Shown piece after piece: positions 36,301-51,300 of a stretch of DNA of 64,000 nt. The notes beneath the pieces are model-generated. The model ran no database searches, was not told where the DNA came from, and saw only the letters and a list, made by a program, of their open reading frames with translations. Every line of letters starts with the position of its first letter. Position 1 is the stretch's first letter. Source of the DNA: Phalacrocorax aristotelis (lineage: Eukaryota; Chordata; Aves; Suliformes; Phalacrocoracidae); contig NC_134283.1 of NCBI RefSeq assembly GCF_949628215.1, positions 22,670,975 to 22,734,974 on the forward strand, read 5' to 3'. Both the position numbers and the translations under genes were made by a program.

Positions 36301-39300
36301 TTTTTCTTGTTTTCTGCTGGCAGCAGGTCTGTATGCACAGTAACGTTCTGCATGTTATCTGAGCCCAGACCACACATTCGCTGAGAATTGGGTAAGGGTG
36401 TTTACGCTATTAAGCTCACTCAGCTTTCTTGGCTACTTCAGGCAGTTTTGGGGGCAATGTGAGTTTGCACAGTGCAGCCTTTAATCTTCTTTTGTATCCT
36501 TGGAATGTGTGGGGTTTGTTTTTTGGTGGTGTTTTGTTTTGGGTTTTTTTGGTAGTGCTTTACATGGAAGGAAGGTAAGAAAACACTATGTGCAAGTTTG
36601 GTTTTTGCAGCTGGTCTATGTGAAAGCAGCATGATTAGATGTTTCTGTTCAATATTTGAAATGTAATTAGTGCTGAAGTCTGCTCAGCATAGCACAGAGT
36701 GCCAGGACTCAGCCCTGCATACTAGCCTAGTGTTGCTCAAGCTCTGAGGTCAATCTTTGAGGCATCAGGTTTAAGCAACCAGAGAGTTGTGCATGAGGCT
36801 GCAAGGTGTTCAAAACACTCCCTGATATTTCAAGGGGTCTGTATGCATCTAAAAAACATCATATTCATAAAGCCTCAAAATTCAAGTACTTCATCTAGGT
36901 TTTTTCTCATCAGCCTTTAACACAGCTAACACTGTATGACTGCTTATAAGTTACTGGACAATACCATTGGAAAACTGAGGTCAGTATCCCAAGAGACCTG
37001 AACTCGCTAAAAGATGGTAAAAATCATGTGGAGATGCAGCTAAATATAGATTAATGCTGAGAACATTCCTGGATACTTGGATTTGAAAGGCTGCTACACG
37101 CTCTGTAATACTGTGAAGTTATAACTCTCTGCTGTGAAATGGTCTCGTTGATCTAAGCTTAGCAGGGTACCCGCTTACTGGCTGAGTGCCCTTGGTTTGT
37201 GGTAGCAACCATGAAATTCTCAGCTTTCTCTTTTGCAGGTTCATGAACCTACCACTTAGGTGTGGTTTTTATTGGTGTGAGTCTAGGAAAGACAGTGGGC
37301 AAAGATCGGAAGAGATCAGTGTGCTTTGAGCAGAGACCATCATATGCTGCATCTACTCTTGCTGTTCCCTGGGCTGCCTGAGTTTCAGCGGCAGATGAGG
37401 GGTGAAACTGCTCCTGGCCAGAAGCTGCTGGTCTGACTTGTTCTAGTTGGAGCTGAAAAACTAGATTTAAGGATTTGACTCAGTTCATCTACTGTCTATT
37501 ACTCAACCAAGCCTCAGTGAGGCACTGAGGTCTTCCTGATGTGCTATATCCCTCTCCTTTCCAGTGCAGGACAGCAGTACGGTTATTTACTAATGATCTT
37601 AAAATAACACTCCAGGTACTTGTATCTCTGCTGTTAGCGCTTTTCTTAGTGTCAGCTACTGCTCTTTTGTGCTTTGAAGTCTGTGTGGCTTTCCCCCATG
37701 ACTGCTTACATTCAGAGCTTGAGAGAGGTGTGATAACTGGCTCTGTATACCAGCACCTTTGCTCAGGTCTCGAACCCAGTGGGATAAAGAGATGGGTCTG
37801 TGTGCTTATGCACAAATCTGAGGAAGCAGCAGTACAACCAACCCGAAACTTTTTCCTTAGATTACTTCCCCCCACTCCAGACCCTGAGTACATGAACTGG
37901 ATGAGCTGCAAGAAGGAAGCACTAGATGCTAAAGTGACTATAGTAAAAACAACTTCATTATCATTTAAAGCTGTCTCTAGAATTCATGCCGAGTTCAGAG
38001 CAATACTCTGATCCCGCTGGAGACTTCCCTTTTTCATCCCAAAATAAACACGTGCCTCTACAGTAATCTGAGTAACTGCCCAATGCAGTCACATAGTGAC
38101 TTTTGCCTTGCTACCATTAGTCTGCCTTAAAATCTAATGCTGGTTTTGGAAAGCATTAAAGTTGCCTGAGCAATGCAGTATCTTAACCCATCCTGGCAAA
38201 ATCCCCGAGCCACGGCCCGGTTCTTCCCTGCTATGCACTTCTGTATCAGCCCGCTGCTCTCTGCTGTCCTCATGACCCCTTGCAGAGCAGCTGTTAAGCT
38301 ACAGTTTGGCAAGGCTTTTAGAGGATCCCTGAGAAATGCAGGTCATGCAATGTTCTGTCATTAGTCATGCTTTGTGACCACTTGCAGTATTGTTTATGGT
38401 TTCTTTAGTATCCTGGAGCAGAAAGCAATAAAAAACCAGCCTATCTGCTGTAGGACAATGACTCTTTATAATTAGATAAGATTAGGTAGTCGGGGAGGGA
38501 GAAGCCCTAAGTGTCTTGGGGTCTCTGCCTTGCAGGGCTATGTCCAAGTGCCTTCATGCCAAGATACAAATGCCCCATATGATGAGCTTTCATGCATTTT
38601 ATATGCTCCCCTGCTAAAAAGCCTTTCCCAATATTCTGCAGGCCATTGCAATCTTTTCTTGCATGTCTCATTTATCTGTGGCTTAAGTAACTCCAAAAGG
38701 AGGAAGACATACATTGTCAAAGTACCTGTACATGGCTTTTGCATGTGTGCTCTCCTTTATTCTGCTTGATAGCTATCCATGGATTACTATCCCTGAAGTT
38801 AGCTTCTGGGGCCTGGCTCTCCTCTGTTCTCTCAGAGGGGTCTCTGCTGTGCCTGCCTGAGACTGTGCCTCCACAAACCAGCAGTAAGAATGATCTCTGA
38901 CCTGCTGCTGCTGGAAGGAACATATACCCCTGCCACACACACCTTTTGGCTTCTCTAGGTGCATCCTAGCCTGGCTTTGTTCTCTTTATACGAGTGTCAC
39001 CCAGTGCATATTGTCTGAACTGGGTGTTGCTGGAGGGGCCCTGGTTGTCTCTGCCTTGAGGAAGCTGTAAGCCAACATCTCTCTCCTCCTGCGAATGATA
39101 TTTCTATGCTTGCTGACTCCTTCCTGTCCTTTAATAAGAAATTCTACTCTTCTGTGAGACATTATTGACGCTTCTCAGTATCAACTAAAATTGTATTTCG
39201 GTGAATATGAATTTCTGGAATATACCACACCTTAATTCAGTGGGTGACAGGAAGAGTGAGGCAGGGTGTAACTGTGCACGTGAAACTCTGACTGAACATC

Positions 39301-42300
39301 CACTATTTTTGTGGCCATCTCCCTGGGTGGGCAGATAACAACTCAAAGCGGGAGTGTAGAACACGTTCTTGCCCAAGCAAGTTTTGCTATGGTCTTTGTT
39401 GGGGGCAAGGTTGGGGGCTTGAGATGAGGTGCCATTCTACACTTTAATTGAAGCCCTGCCACCCCATGTCACTGGCTGTAGCTTATGTAGAGGCTCCATG
39501 TAGTGCTTTCTCCTCTGAACTCTTACTGAGTGTTCTCAGTGAGCTAGGTCAGAGGCTCATCCTCACCAAGGAGCTTGTCGGTCCTTCCATCTGCCTCCAG
39601 TCTCCCACCAGACCATCCTATGTCCTAATCTCTTTTCCATGCCAAGTGGGCTGCATTAAGACTTTATGGTGTTACAAGTGACCAACTACTCCTCTTTTCT
39701 GATGTGTCCCATAGTCTGGTCCTTCTATTAGCTGCACTGAGACCTAGTGAAGGTTAAAATGCTCTTGGAGAGGTCTGAGCATGCATTAACCATGAAAGCT
39801 GAAACATTTTAAGCTGGTCAGAACCTGCTAGGAGACTGGGAGGTTGATGACAAAAACAACTCTACAAAACAAGTAGTTGGAGGTCCTAGGAAAACTGCTG
39901 CCACCGTAGTAAATCTAATCCTTTAGGCCTGGGAGGAAATGCCAGTGTAGCCAGGACCTCTGCTATGGTCTTAGTACAGCTGTGCTAATGGAGGCAGATG
40001 TGCTCTTGTTGGGACCTGGCACAGGAAAGCAAGCGTTGCCCCTTCCACAGATGAGAGGAAGCTTTTCCAGAGGCCCTGGTACTAGAAGATTTGATTCGTT
40101 GTCATGATTGACTGAGCTGTGACTCTTTCTCCTGGGATGAAGCAGGGACTGAATGTGAATAAGTGTGGTCTGGACTTGCATGAAGGAAATGGGAACTACC
40201 AGGAAGGATTATGTATTGGTGCTGGTGTCTGCCTGGCCTCGGTAGACAGAAGCAGACCTTTGTCCTTCTGCTGGTCTCTTGTTATCATAAAGGCTTAAAA
40301 CGCTGTCAGGGGGATATTTCTCATTCAGATTTCCACTGCCACTTGTGCATGGTAACTCCTCTTCCTGCAGGGATGAATCCTTCTCTGACAGCAAGGTTAA
40401 AGTAGTCACAATAGGTGAAGTACTCTTTCAAATAGTGGCTGCTGGGCCTCCTTAGAGGCCTTGGCATTTGCTCTATAGACTGTGCATTTCCCCAGACTTC
40501 CCTGAAGGATGAGGAAACAAGCAAGTTCAGGGGCATAAATGAAATGGGGAGAGCCATGCTTTGTACTCTGGCAGTGGAAGCTATCTGCGTTGGCTTTCCT
40601 GGGACCATCAGTCTGAAAGCAGGCGCTTCTCATGTGTGAAGAGAGTCAGACTTGGGCTGCTCTCCCCAAACCTGGCTGTGGCTTTCATGCCGAGTTGGAC
40701 TGGGAGGTCATGGATGAGCTCGATGTGACTCCAGTAAGCCAGGAGTAAAGCTGCTTCGAAGTCCTGAGAACAAAAAGGGTTCCAGGCACTTTCCCTCAGT
40801 TCCTCATGTATGGTTGACTTTGGCCAGGCTCCTTGCAAGTTGCAAATATCTTTCAGAGAGCAAGATCCATGGTAAGCTGGGAATAGGGAAGAGGTGTGCT
40901 AGCATACCATGCAATGACCATATATCCTGGCCTGGTCCTTCCTTGCTGGCTGAATTGAAGAAATTAAATTGGTTTGGTCCTACATTATTGTTGTTGCTTT
41001 GGTGAGAGTAATCCTGTGTATGGTCTTTCCTGAAAGCTACTGTGCTGCACTAAGCAAACTTGTAAATGTTTGAAGGCAGATGGTGGAGCTGGGAAATGAT
41101 CTGCTGTATCCTTGGTCTGGCACACCTCATGGAGATGCATCTATGTGAGGATGCAGATGGTTGTATTTACAAGGAACCAGCTGCTTACTGCAAGGGACTT
41201 ACCCTCAGTTCTCATAAACAGGCCATTCTTGCTGTCCTGGAGATTGCGATCATCTCCATGGTGAGAGTTGCACAAACAAAAAGGGAGGATAATGACCCTG
41301 CAGATTAAAGGGCAAAAGGAGGTTTCCTGGTACGGGAAGCTTATGCTGATTGCCCCAGTTCTAGGTTGAATATCCCTGGAAAGGTAGGCTGCAAACACAG
41401 AAGGGCTCTCTGCAAAAACAGTGGGGCCAGAGGTGCATTACCTAGCCCTGCAGCGTGGAGAAAAAAGCAGCACCTGTTTGAGGAACTAAGGTGTGGATTT
41501 GTTAGTGGACATGTCCTTTGAGCATATTTCAGAGGCAGAAAGTCCATCTAACAAAAAGTACTGAACTCTGCCTTTAACTGGCTCTGCTTACCTGCCTTTG
41601 TGGTTCAAAGGGAAACAGGGCTGCAGTATGTCTTCCTTGTTATCTTGGAAATATAAAGACCAGCAGCATCCTAACGTGTGCCAAGCCTTGCTGTCCCTGC
41701 CCATGCCCCAGTCCTGGTGTGCTGGCCTTAAGCTCCCCTTCTTCAGTACCCAAGTACTTGTGGGAAGCCTGAATCTCAACAGAGCTCCAACTCCAGATGC
41801 ACAGAGCTCCTTCTGCTGTTCTAGTTCAGGCCTGATCCTGTTTGTTTTGGAGCAGCTCCTGCCAAGGAGCATCTTCAGGTCTTTTTCATCATCTTACTTT
41901 TTAGAGTTAGAGCTCTACCAATGAGGGCAAATACCCTGCTCTTCAAGCATCTGTACCCCTTCCCTGTTCTGCTGAGGGACATTTGCAAAGGCATCTTCCT
42001 CTGTCGGGGCGGGGGGGGGGTAGGGGGGGATGGAACCCAAACAAAAAAAACAAACCCCAAAACCTGATCTCACTTGATGTTTTTTCTGGTTCTCAGCTTG
42101 GTTGCCTTATGGTTCAGCTGGTGGTGAAGGTGCCTAGAGCACCATTCCTGTTCCTGCTGGGGACACTTTTCTTCTCAGCTCCTTGTATTTACATGATGCC
42201 TTGATCCCTTGCTTGGACCTTCTACTTCGAGAAGGCCACCAGCCTTTCTTATATTCCCAGTTTTCAGGCCAGCTCTGTGTCCCTTCTCTGGCCAGACTGG

Positions 42301-45300
42301 GAGAACGGGGAGGTAATTTCCCCCCCGTTTCTACTTGGCACTGGTGGAGGCCTCACGTGGAGTCCTGTACTCAGTTCTGGGCTCCTTGGTACAAGAGAAA
42401 CATGGAAGGACCACAAAGGGCTTGGGTTGGTGGAACTTGTGCTGAGTGCTGCGGTTCCAGATTGAATGTCCTGTTACTGTAGCGCTAAAGGCTGAATCTC
42501 CTAATCCTGTATAATGTGAGTGGAGAACTTGATTAGGGATGTCATAATATGGGCTAATGCGAAAGAGCATGTAGCTTTTGATGGTGGAAGTGTGAAAAAG
42601 CTTGTGTGTAGCTTCATGAGGGTGTGAATGAAGGTTGTGCCAAAGCTGCCATCCCTGTTGTTTCTGGAAGGGAGTGGGGCAGCAGAAATGTGGCCCTTTC
42701 TCCATCCATAGTCTTGGCATGATGGAAAAGTGCTGCTGGCCGTGGAGTTGAGCTCAAGTCCAGCTATCTACAGATTCACCTTTGCTGGTGTCCTACCAGG
42801 CACATTTTTGCACATGCTCTCTACAGAGCATGGCAATGCGAGAGCAGTGGGAATGCTGGAAAGACAACTGTTCCCAGCTACCGTGTGGGAAGCTGGAGCC
42901 AGGCTCCTCTTGGAGGTGTGCAGGGTTAGGCTGAGACACAATAGGCAAATGGCCATGAGGGAAATGCTGAGAAGCTGTTAGACACTGTTGTGAGTATGGT
43001 CAGACAGTGGAGCAGATCACCATGGAGGTTGTGAGATATACATCCTTACAAATAATTCAAAGTTCAGCTGGACAAAGCCCTGAGCAGCTGGAGCTGCCCA
43101 TGCTTGGAGCAGGACATTAGGCCAGAGACCTCCAGAAGTGTCTTCCAAGTTAATACTCTTTAGTGGTAGGTAGGAGGTGCCCAGGGGTGTGGTTCAGCTG
43201 TAGCATAAATCACAGCCTGGGACTATGCTTGACTCCTCTTTTCCTAGGCTGGCATCATAAGGAGACATTAAGGAGGTGCCAGGAGATTCATGTGGGAAGG
43301 GTGCATCTTTCCAGAGATGTTTACAGGGGCTGAAGATGTGTGCCCATCTGGTGCCAGGTGCTGGTTTTTGTAGTATTTGTATTGTGACAGGCTTCCTCTT
43401 GCGTTCCTTCAGGTACAGCTATATGATTGACAACGTCATTCTGCTGATTACTGGGACCCTGCACCAGCGTTCGATCTCCGAACTGGTGCCCAAGTGCCAT
43501 CCTCTGGGAAGTTTTGAGCAGATGGAAGCTGTGAACATTGCTCAGACGCCTGCGGAGCTTTACAATGCAATCTTGGTGGACACTCCCCTGGGTGAGCAGA
43601 GCCTTTCAAAATACCTCTCACTTGTGTTTGGAGCAGATGTCCTCTTCTCCTCCAGTCTAACTAGGTTCAGCTAAGCCTTAAGTCATGCTCCAGGAAGACA
43701 GAGCGGTGGGTAATGCACAGATGTGGCTGCACTACCTGTGGTGGCTGGGCTTGAGTTCAGGTTTATGCCTGTCCTATGCCAGTTTTTCCTCTGGAGGACC
43801 AGCTAGCTCTCTGTACGCTTCAACAAATGTCTAAACCAGCACACTGGTAGTGCAGATTGCTGAGGAATTTGGTTTGTGTGAGTGAGGCCTTGAGTTGTCG
43901 TGGCAGTGGAGGTGTAGCTAAAGCTGATCTGTTAGATATCTAGGTCCATTTACCAGCTGTTCTGGGAATTGTGACCTGAAATTAGGGAAGAAGGAGAAAT
44001 TAGTGGTCTTAGACAATGTGATCTTTTTAATAATTGTCATGGGACACATGGTATATTCGCTTCCTTAGCGAAGGACTATCAGGTCCTCCGCTGGAATGAC
44101 TCAATTTCCAGCACTTTTAGTTGGACCAGTGGGCAATTTCTTGTAGGCAGTTTCTGTAGACAATTATAGAGCTTTGCACAGTCCTGGTCTTGTTCTGAGA
44201 CTGATACAATTAGCTCTAGATCAAGGAAAGCTCTTTACATACCAAAAAGCCCCAACTAGCAACAGCAAAAAATAAAAGAAAAAGATATCTCCAAAAGCCT
44301 CTTTAAGCTCATTGTATAGCAGGATCCTGTGCTGAGGTGTAATGTCTCAGGACATGATGCTAAACTAAGTGTCTTATGAACAGTCAGACAGATATTTTCC
44401 TTAAAGGTAAAAGGTGTAAGAAGTGGTTCTGGAGAAAATATGGAAGTCTCTGCAGTAGTAAGAGAAGTAGTCACAGGAGACTTTCTAGGTTAGCAGCTGT
44501 GGGGAAAAAATTAATGAGGTATACCTGAGTCAGTGAGCAATTAATCATTCTTTTGGGGTTGCTAGAAAGAACAAAACACTTCAAATCATCATACTATCTT
44601 TGATAGAAATAGTTGGTTTTGGAAATGAAAGCACTTGCAAATGCTCTGTGTAGTAATGGGACAAGTGAGGTAGTTGTCATGGAAAAATTATTTGCCAGAT
44701 AGAGCCCAGCAAAGGCAGGAAGACATGTCTCAAGAGATTTGGGTTGCAAGGTAGGGCAACAACGCAGCAGGAGAAGTGAGGCTCTGCATGCAGCTGAGTT
44801 GTGCCTGCTGTAGGGACGATGCGTGGGAAGAAAAACCTCACGAGTAAGCAGGAACTTTCCCATTTTGGGAATAAGAGAGAACCAAGCATTTGAGTGATCG
44901 TGGTTCTCAGGGACCTTAAAACTTAGAGATGTGTATGGAGTAAAAATGCCCTGTTATGCTGACGAGGTGGTTCTGGAGGACGAGGCTGGCAGCTGAGGGT
45001 CTTTGGCCCTTGCATTCATGCACTTGTAAGCGAGTGAGCTTTGCCTGCTCCTGTCCTGGCTAGGCTGAGGTCTTCAGACCTTTGCCCTGGCCATGCCCTT
45101 GAGGCTGTGTACCATCTAGTGTGGCATTTCTTCAGCAGGAGGACATGGGGAGTAGCTGTGTTGCCTAAACAAGCAGGCATGCAGGCTCCATTTGTTTAAC
45201 TTGCACTTTTTCCAGTGACCACACGCAAAGAAACAGCAGATCTATCTCCTAAAAGTACTTGAGTAGCTACGTGGCTTGGTAGGAATGCCTAACCCCAAAT

Positions 45301-48300
45301 GGCTCTCATAGGTTAGCAGGGCAAAATAAGACTTGCTGTTAGCCTAATTTGGGATATTGGAGGGCCAAGAACTGAAATAGCAGTGTTCTCATTCCTCTGC
45401 TACTCTGAAGTAGCCACTGCTTAGCTATCTAGGCTAGCCAGTGAGTCCTGCAGTGAAAACCAGTCCTGGCACACTCTGTTTTCATTTTTGCCAGCCGTAG
45501 GGAGCAGTGCTTCTCCAGCTACGTGGCATTGGTCTCATGCTGTTGCAAAGAAACCTCGTTGTGGCTGCTGTCCATGCCAGGGAGCTCATGCTATAAAAGT
45601 AGCACACGCTGGTGGTGCGAGCCTGCATCGTACCTGGTTTGTTCCACAAAGCAGAGCACCAGTCTCGGCATGAGTGCGATGTCCTTTACCCACAGCTGGA
45701 CTGCGTAAGCTGAGAAAGATCACATTTCTCTTTGTAGCAAATTCAGCAAAATTGGTTGCTGAGTGAGAGTTGAAGAAGTCATAAAAGTCCTGTCAATGGG
45801 TTTTATTGTGCTCTTGCTAACAAGTGAGTGATACGACAGCCTTATGTTACGCTAGATGTACAAGACTCGTTTTTATCTGCAGCTTGCAGTACCCTGTGTT
45901 AGATCTGAAATCTGTGTTCGTTCAGTGGCAACTACTTCTCAGACTCCCTCCCAGAGATACTCTGGCAAAGTATGCAAGGCCGAGCTTTTTACCAAAATAC
46001 AGTAGTTCATCTTGTCTCCTTTTGCATACCCCTAGCTGTAGAAATAAAAGGCCTCAGAAGAAGTGGAAAATGGGGACTGGTAGACCTGGCCTGGGAAAAC
46101 AGCTCCTGACTCCAGCCATGGAGTGTCACGGGCTGTAGGAGCTGTGGCATCCCATGTCTCCTTAATCCAACTAAGATATTGGAGGATGAGGGAGAAGCAC
46201 AGTGCCAGCTTTCTCACGACTCACTAGCGGCTGTTTCGCAGATGCTTAAGCACTGCTGATGTGCTGTAGCAGGCAATTGGGAAGCTGTTTTGTCACCTCA
46301 GAGTGCCTGCATCTGGGAACAGTTTGGGTTTTGCTTATTTTTAAATACAGGGTGCTCTGGCACTGATGCTCAGGGCTTAAGCTGAGAATTTCTGCTGAGA
46401 ATAGGCTGGTTGAGAGCCCCCAGAATGATTGTGGCCTGGGGAACTATGGTGGAGCCTGAGGTTTTGAGTCATGGCAATTTGGTAGCTGCTGAAGATAAGG
46501 GCCAGGCCTAGGGAGGACAAGCTCAACATAGGGTGTGTTTCTGCCTGGTATTGTTGAGGACTCTGGAAGGTGCTGGGCATGGATCTGGTTAGGGCAATGG
46601 TAACTCTGTCTGTGACTGTTTCAGCTGCTTTCTTCCAAGACTGCATATCGGAACAGGACCTGGATGAAATGAACATCGAAATAATTCGAAACACGCTGTA
46701 TAAGGTAAATGAGTCTCTGGGGAGGGAAAGAGATGTTAACTTCCCTATTTATTCCTAGCATGAGTAGAGCTCTTTCTTGGGTCAGGAGCCTTCAGCTTAG
46801 GCTGCCTTTCTTCAACCAAACAGGAGAGGGTATTTTCCTCTTAAAGTAGATTTAAAAATAAGTTTGCTTACTCTCTATTTTCTTCCCTGGAGTGATGATA
46901 GAGTGAACGTGACCAAGAGCTAGTTGCATCTTCTGGAAAATAGAGTGCTCTTGGAGGGGCCTGACATCTGATCACCCAGCTCTGCAGAGTCAGAGCACCA
47001 GAGCTAGGCAGAGTGACTTTTATTTTTTTGGGGCTGTCAGGCTGTCAAGGGTCTGTGCAATAGATTTTTTTTTTTTTAAAAGATTCTGCCTTTGAATAAA
47101 TTTCCTCAGGCCCCAGGCAGGCAGGAGAAGGCTGCTTCTTAACCACATGAGTTTAGATGTGTAGTTAACTGCATTCAAAGGGCTAAAGTGGCTTGATCTT
47201 AAACTTGGCTGAAGGACTTCCATGGGCTTGGCTCTCTGTCTTGAGCTCTTTCAGAAGACCCTTCAACAGAGTCTGCTCAAGCCTTCAGTGGCTGTGGTTG
47301 GGGTTAGATGCTCTTGGTAGAGCAGCATAAAAGGTGCAGCTGGGGTGGAGTTGTCCTGCAGGCACAGGGATGTGGAGGGGCTAAGGATCAACTTGCCCTG
47401 AGCCTGTGCAGGCAGCTGTTGTCTCCTCTACAGGCCCTGTCTGGTTTTAGCTGGCAGTATCAAAGCATGTGTTTATGTGCAGGCTGTGGCTATCGCTCCA
47501 TCTCAACTCTCTGGATTAAGGGTGGGATGCAGATTGTATCTGCCGACCTTGTTTTGGCTGGTCACAGCCAGCCTGCAGTCAGTGTGACCTCTGCTTCCCA
47601 AGGAAGTCCTGGCCTGTTTGGAGAGGCAGAGAACAGGTCAGGTGTGAAGGGAAGAAGGCAAAAGGAGGAGAGGAGGAGCTGCGTGTCAACAGTTATGCCC
47701 AGCTGCCTGTGGCCTCTGGCATGTACTGGTCTTTTGCTGTAATGGGGGGAGGTATGCCTGTATGCATAAATACCTGCACCCTTGCAGGGTGCAGACCTCT
47801 GTGTTGAGATGAGGGAGGCAGAGGAAGGCAGGGAGCAGAGCAAGTGCAGGGCAAACAGGCTGGGCTGGGGGGTTGTCTCCTTGGGTCCCAGCTGCCACGT
47901 CCTTTCCTGTCTCCTTTTTGAGGCCTGATACTCTTTTGCATTCTGCTCTTCCTATACCCAAAGTGAAGTGTAGATGCCTGGTATCCCTTGGCGTGTGCTG
48001 GGACTGGCTTTGGATAAAGAGCAGTCCCTGGGGACATAGGGGCTCCGTCAGTAACAAATCATGGTGACACAAGGGTGAAAGATGTAACTGCTGCTTACAG
48101 GCTCTCCCCTGAAGCCACCTCTCACCTCAAGGACTAGAAAATGCATAATACAATGTAAATGGTCTTCACAGGCAAATGGGGGAAATAAAATCAGGTCTGA
48201 AATCTGCAAGAGCTGCTCTGAGGAACAGAGCAGGTGGGCATCTGGAATGGATGCCTGTGTCCAGGAGAAGTTGGCATGGGGAGGGGAAGAGCTACGTCCC

Positions 48301-51300
48301 AGACCTACTGGAGGTTTTTTGAAGGAATAGGCAAGCATGTAGACAGAAGGTCTGAGTAGAATTCATAGGAGGAAAGCAATTACAAAGGTTTCTGTTACCA
48401 ATGACAGGTGAGAAGGTTCTCAAATGGAAATATGGTTAAGATGGGGAGCAGAGGTTAAAAGTAAGGGGTCAGCTTTTAGTGCAGAGTGCGGTCGGTAGTA
48501 GAGTCCTGCAGCGGAGGCATGCTGGCATTATCTTCAGTGCTTGCTCCCATTTTTCCACGTCTTTAACGGATACATTGAAGATGGCCGACTGTTGCCCTTT
48601 GCTGGTGACTTTATTCTAGGAACCAACTGAAGGAGCTTTGACTGGACAGTAAAATATAGCAGGCAAATCAATGTGGATAAATGTGGAGTGATGTATCGGA
48701 GATGCAAGGAGGTAATCCTAACTTTGCTTGTACAGTGAGGGTCTCCTTGTTCCTTTCTATTACTAAATGAAATCTTGGGTTATGACTGACCTAAGCAAGT
48801 GTCTGTCTATAAGGCAATCTGTTCCTAACAGTAGAAAAGAACTGCACAGATATCACCATGCTGCTGCATACATCTGTAGTGCTTTTGTCCTGAACACTGT
48901 CTCATTACTCTCTTCTCTCATCTCTGAATATGAACAGGAGAAGTTGCTAAGGAGGACACGTTTAAAGATTTGGGTACAATGACTCCTGTATGGGAAACTA
49001 CAAAAGCGGTTGGGATTCCTCACCTGGAAGAGGAGTGAATCAGAGCTGCAGTTGTAACTGCAGACAGAGTTGGAAAAAACATGGAGGGACAGGCCACAGA
49101 TCTCCCTTCAGGCTGGAGGTGACAGACAAACGAGGCTAGCAGGAGGCAGAGGGTAAATGAGTGGGTTTACAGAAGTCAAAGTCCATTAAGGATTATTAAA
49201 TGCAAAGGGACTACCATTTATGGGGTAAGGGTTTCAAGGACACTGGAGAGTTTCTGTAAATTGCCAACATCTGTGGAGGGGTCTATACAGGAGGGTACCC
49301 CATGTGGCTGTTTGAGGAGTTCACCTATTTTTGCTTCTAAAGCCTTAAGTTTGTGCATGAACTCTGAGAAGGGCAGAGGCAGTGACTGAACCTCTTACCT
49401 AGGTTCCCTCTTCTGTCAGTGTCAAGCAAAGTCCATTATCCAAGTCCTTGTTCCTGTGGTAAATCTGCAAAATGATGCTCTATGCTCTCCTGCACTTGAG
49501 CAGTGGCAAGTGCTGGAGACAATGTTTCTTTGACGTGTGATGCTCACCCAGCAGTGTCTTCTCACATTATGCGGTAACGAATAGTTACAGAACACAGTAA
49601 CCCAGGTGCTTTCCTAGTGCAGAGGCTGAGGGTGTTCAACACATGCATTTTTGGTCCATCATCAGTCCTGGAGGAGCTGTGACAAAGCGGAGATTTGTGA
49701 TGTCTCAGCATCATTTTATTCCATCCCTTTTAAGTGATTCTGGTTGCAGCTATCTGTCCAGGGAGGTATTCTAATCACATGATGGCTTCTTCTGAGAAAG
49801 TTTTTGCTGAATAGCACTTTTAGCCATGCACTGCCTTCATCGGCTCCCCCGGGAGATACAGTCATCTTCCAGCTGGATTACGGTACATCTCCACAAAGGA
49901 TTACGTTTCCTGGAGGCAGCATAGTTGTGCCTAGCCTTATGTTTTCTGCGGTGCTCCAGTTGGGATGGAGACCAAGCGGCTGCAGTGCAAAAAGAGAATT
50001 ACAGAATGGCTAGTTTCCTTCACAGATGTCCTGCCTCATCTCTTGACTCTGCTTACACAGCGGTACTTTCTGAGCGTAGGTCTTGCAGCTATAGTGTTGT
50101 GGCTTGGCATGTTTGTGGAGGCCAGAGTGGGGTCAGGAAACCATGTGAGACTTCAGTAAATCCTTTGGAGTTTGACAACTCAAAGGAGAAAAATAGGCTT
50201 TAACCTGCCTGCCTGGGGACCTTGCCTGCAGTAAGCTCATGCAGTCACTTGAACAAACCCAACTACAACCCTTCATGAAGTGCAGCTCCTGGGGGAAGTA
50301 CTGAACCTTGTGTGGGCTTGGCATCCAAGTTTATGTGGGGCGAGAGTGTCTGTACTGTGTAATAAAGTATCTGGGACCGTTGCTGCTTGCACTTTGTCCC
50401 CAGCTGAATGGTCCTATGGGGCAATAGATGAAGCTGTGTAGCAGAGTGCTCATCTGCCCTCTTCTCTCTTCCAGGCTTACCTGGAGTCCTTCTACAAGTT
50501 CTGCAAGGTGCTGGGAGGTACCACAGCAGACGCCATGTGCCCGATCCTGGAGGTAGGTCTGGAAACCCCTGTAGCTGGATGGTATTGCTGTGATATTCAT
50601 TGCTCTGTGCTCAGGCCCAGCTTGCCTGCCAACATTAAGGATGCTAAAGATATTCTTCAGCATCCCCATACACACTCTGCCTGCTCACTGGGAGACCTAA
50701 GAAAACACTGCCTGCACATGATTTTGGATAGGTTCAGTTTCCCATTCCTGATCTTGCTGGGTGCTGACACATCTGTTGCCTTTGTGACATCTTCATCCTC
50801 TCACGTGGATAACGAGCTGGAGAACAACCAGAGCTGTTCAGGACACAGCCTGTCTCCATGCCAAGGCTAGCTGTGGGATGTGCAGGGCTTAGGGGCAGTA
50901 GGTGAGAGAGACGTCTTGACCTGGGCAGGGTTCTGCTCCATGGTATGGCTTGTGCCTGGGGTGGAGTTTTCCTTACTTGACTAGTTCCCAGGTATCAGCT
51001 ACTGGGCATACTGGGAGCCTGCACACATAGCCTGCCCTGGCTGGACATCAGATAGCTGTATGCGTCCCAGGTACCTTGCTCATGCTGCCCTCTGATGTGG
51101 TGCTGTTCAGAGCAGCATTAGTATCTGCTGGCCTCTGTCAAAGATGCTGCATCCCAAGGTGAACCACCTTTTTCCCTGCAGTTTGAAGCTGACCGGAGGG
51201 CCTTCATTATCACCATTAACTCGTTTGGTACTGAGCTGTCCAAGGAGGATCGAGCAAAGCTGTTCCCACACTGTGGCAAGCTCTACCCTGAGGGCCTGGC

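Larger units (their letters stand above)
28846..43412 (+). other. ATP6V0D1 intron 2 (14.6 kb)
   Basis: The largest intron. It holds a poly-T run (30076-30094), a G-run near 42008, and a decayed CR1 (about 42345-43155). No other feature was recognised. Confidence 0.85.

Noticed and set aside
47308-47742. 144-residue open frame in ATP6V0D1 intron 4
   Set aside because: No domain, no homologue recognised and no splice signals.
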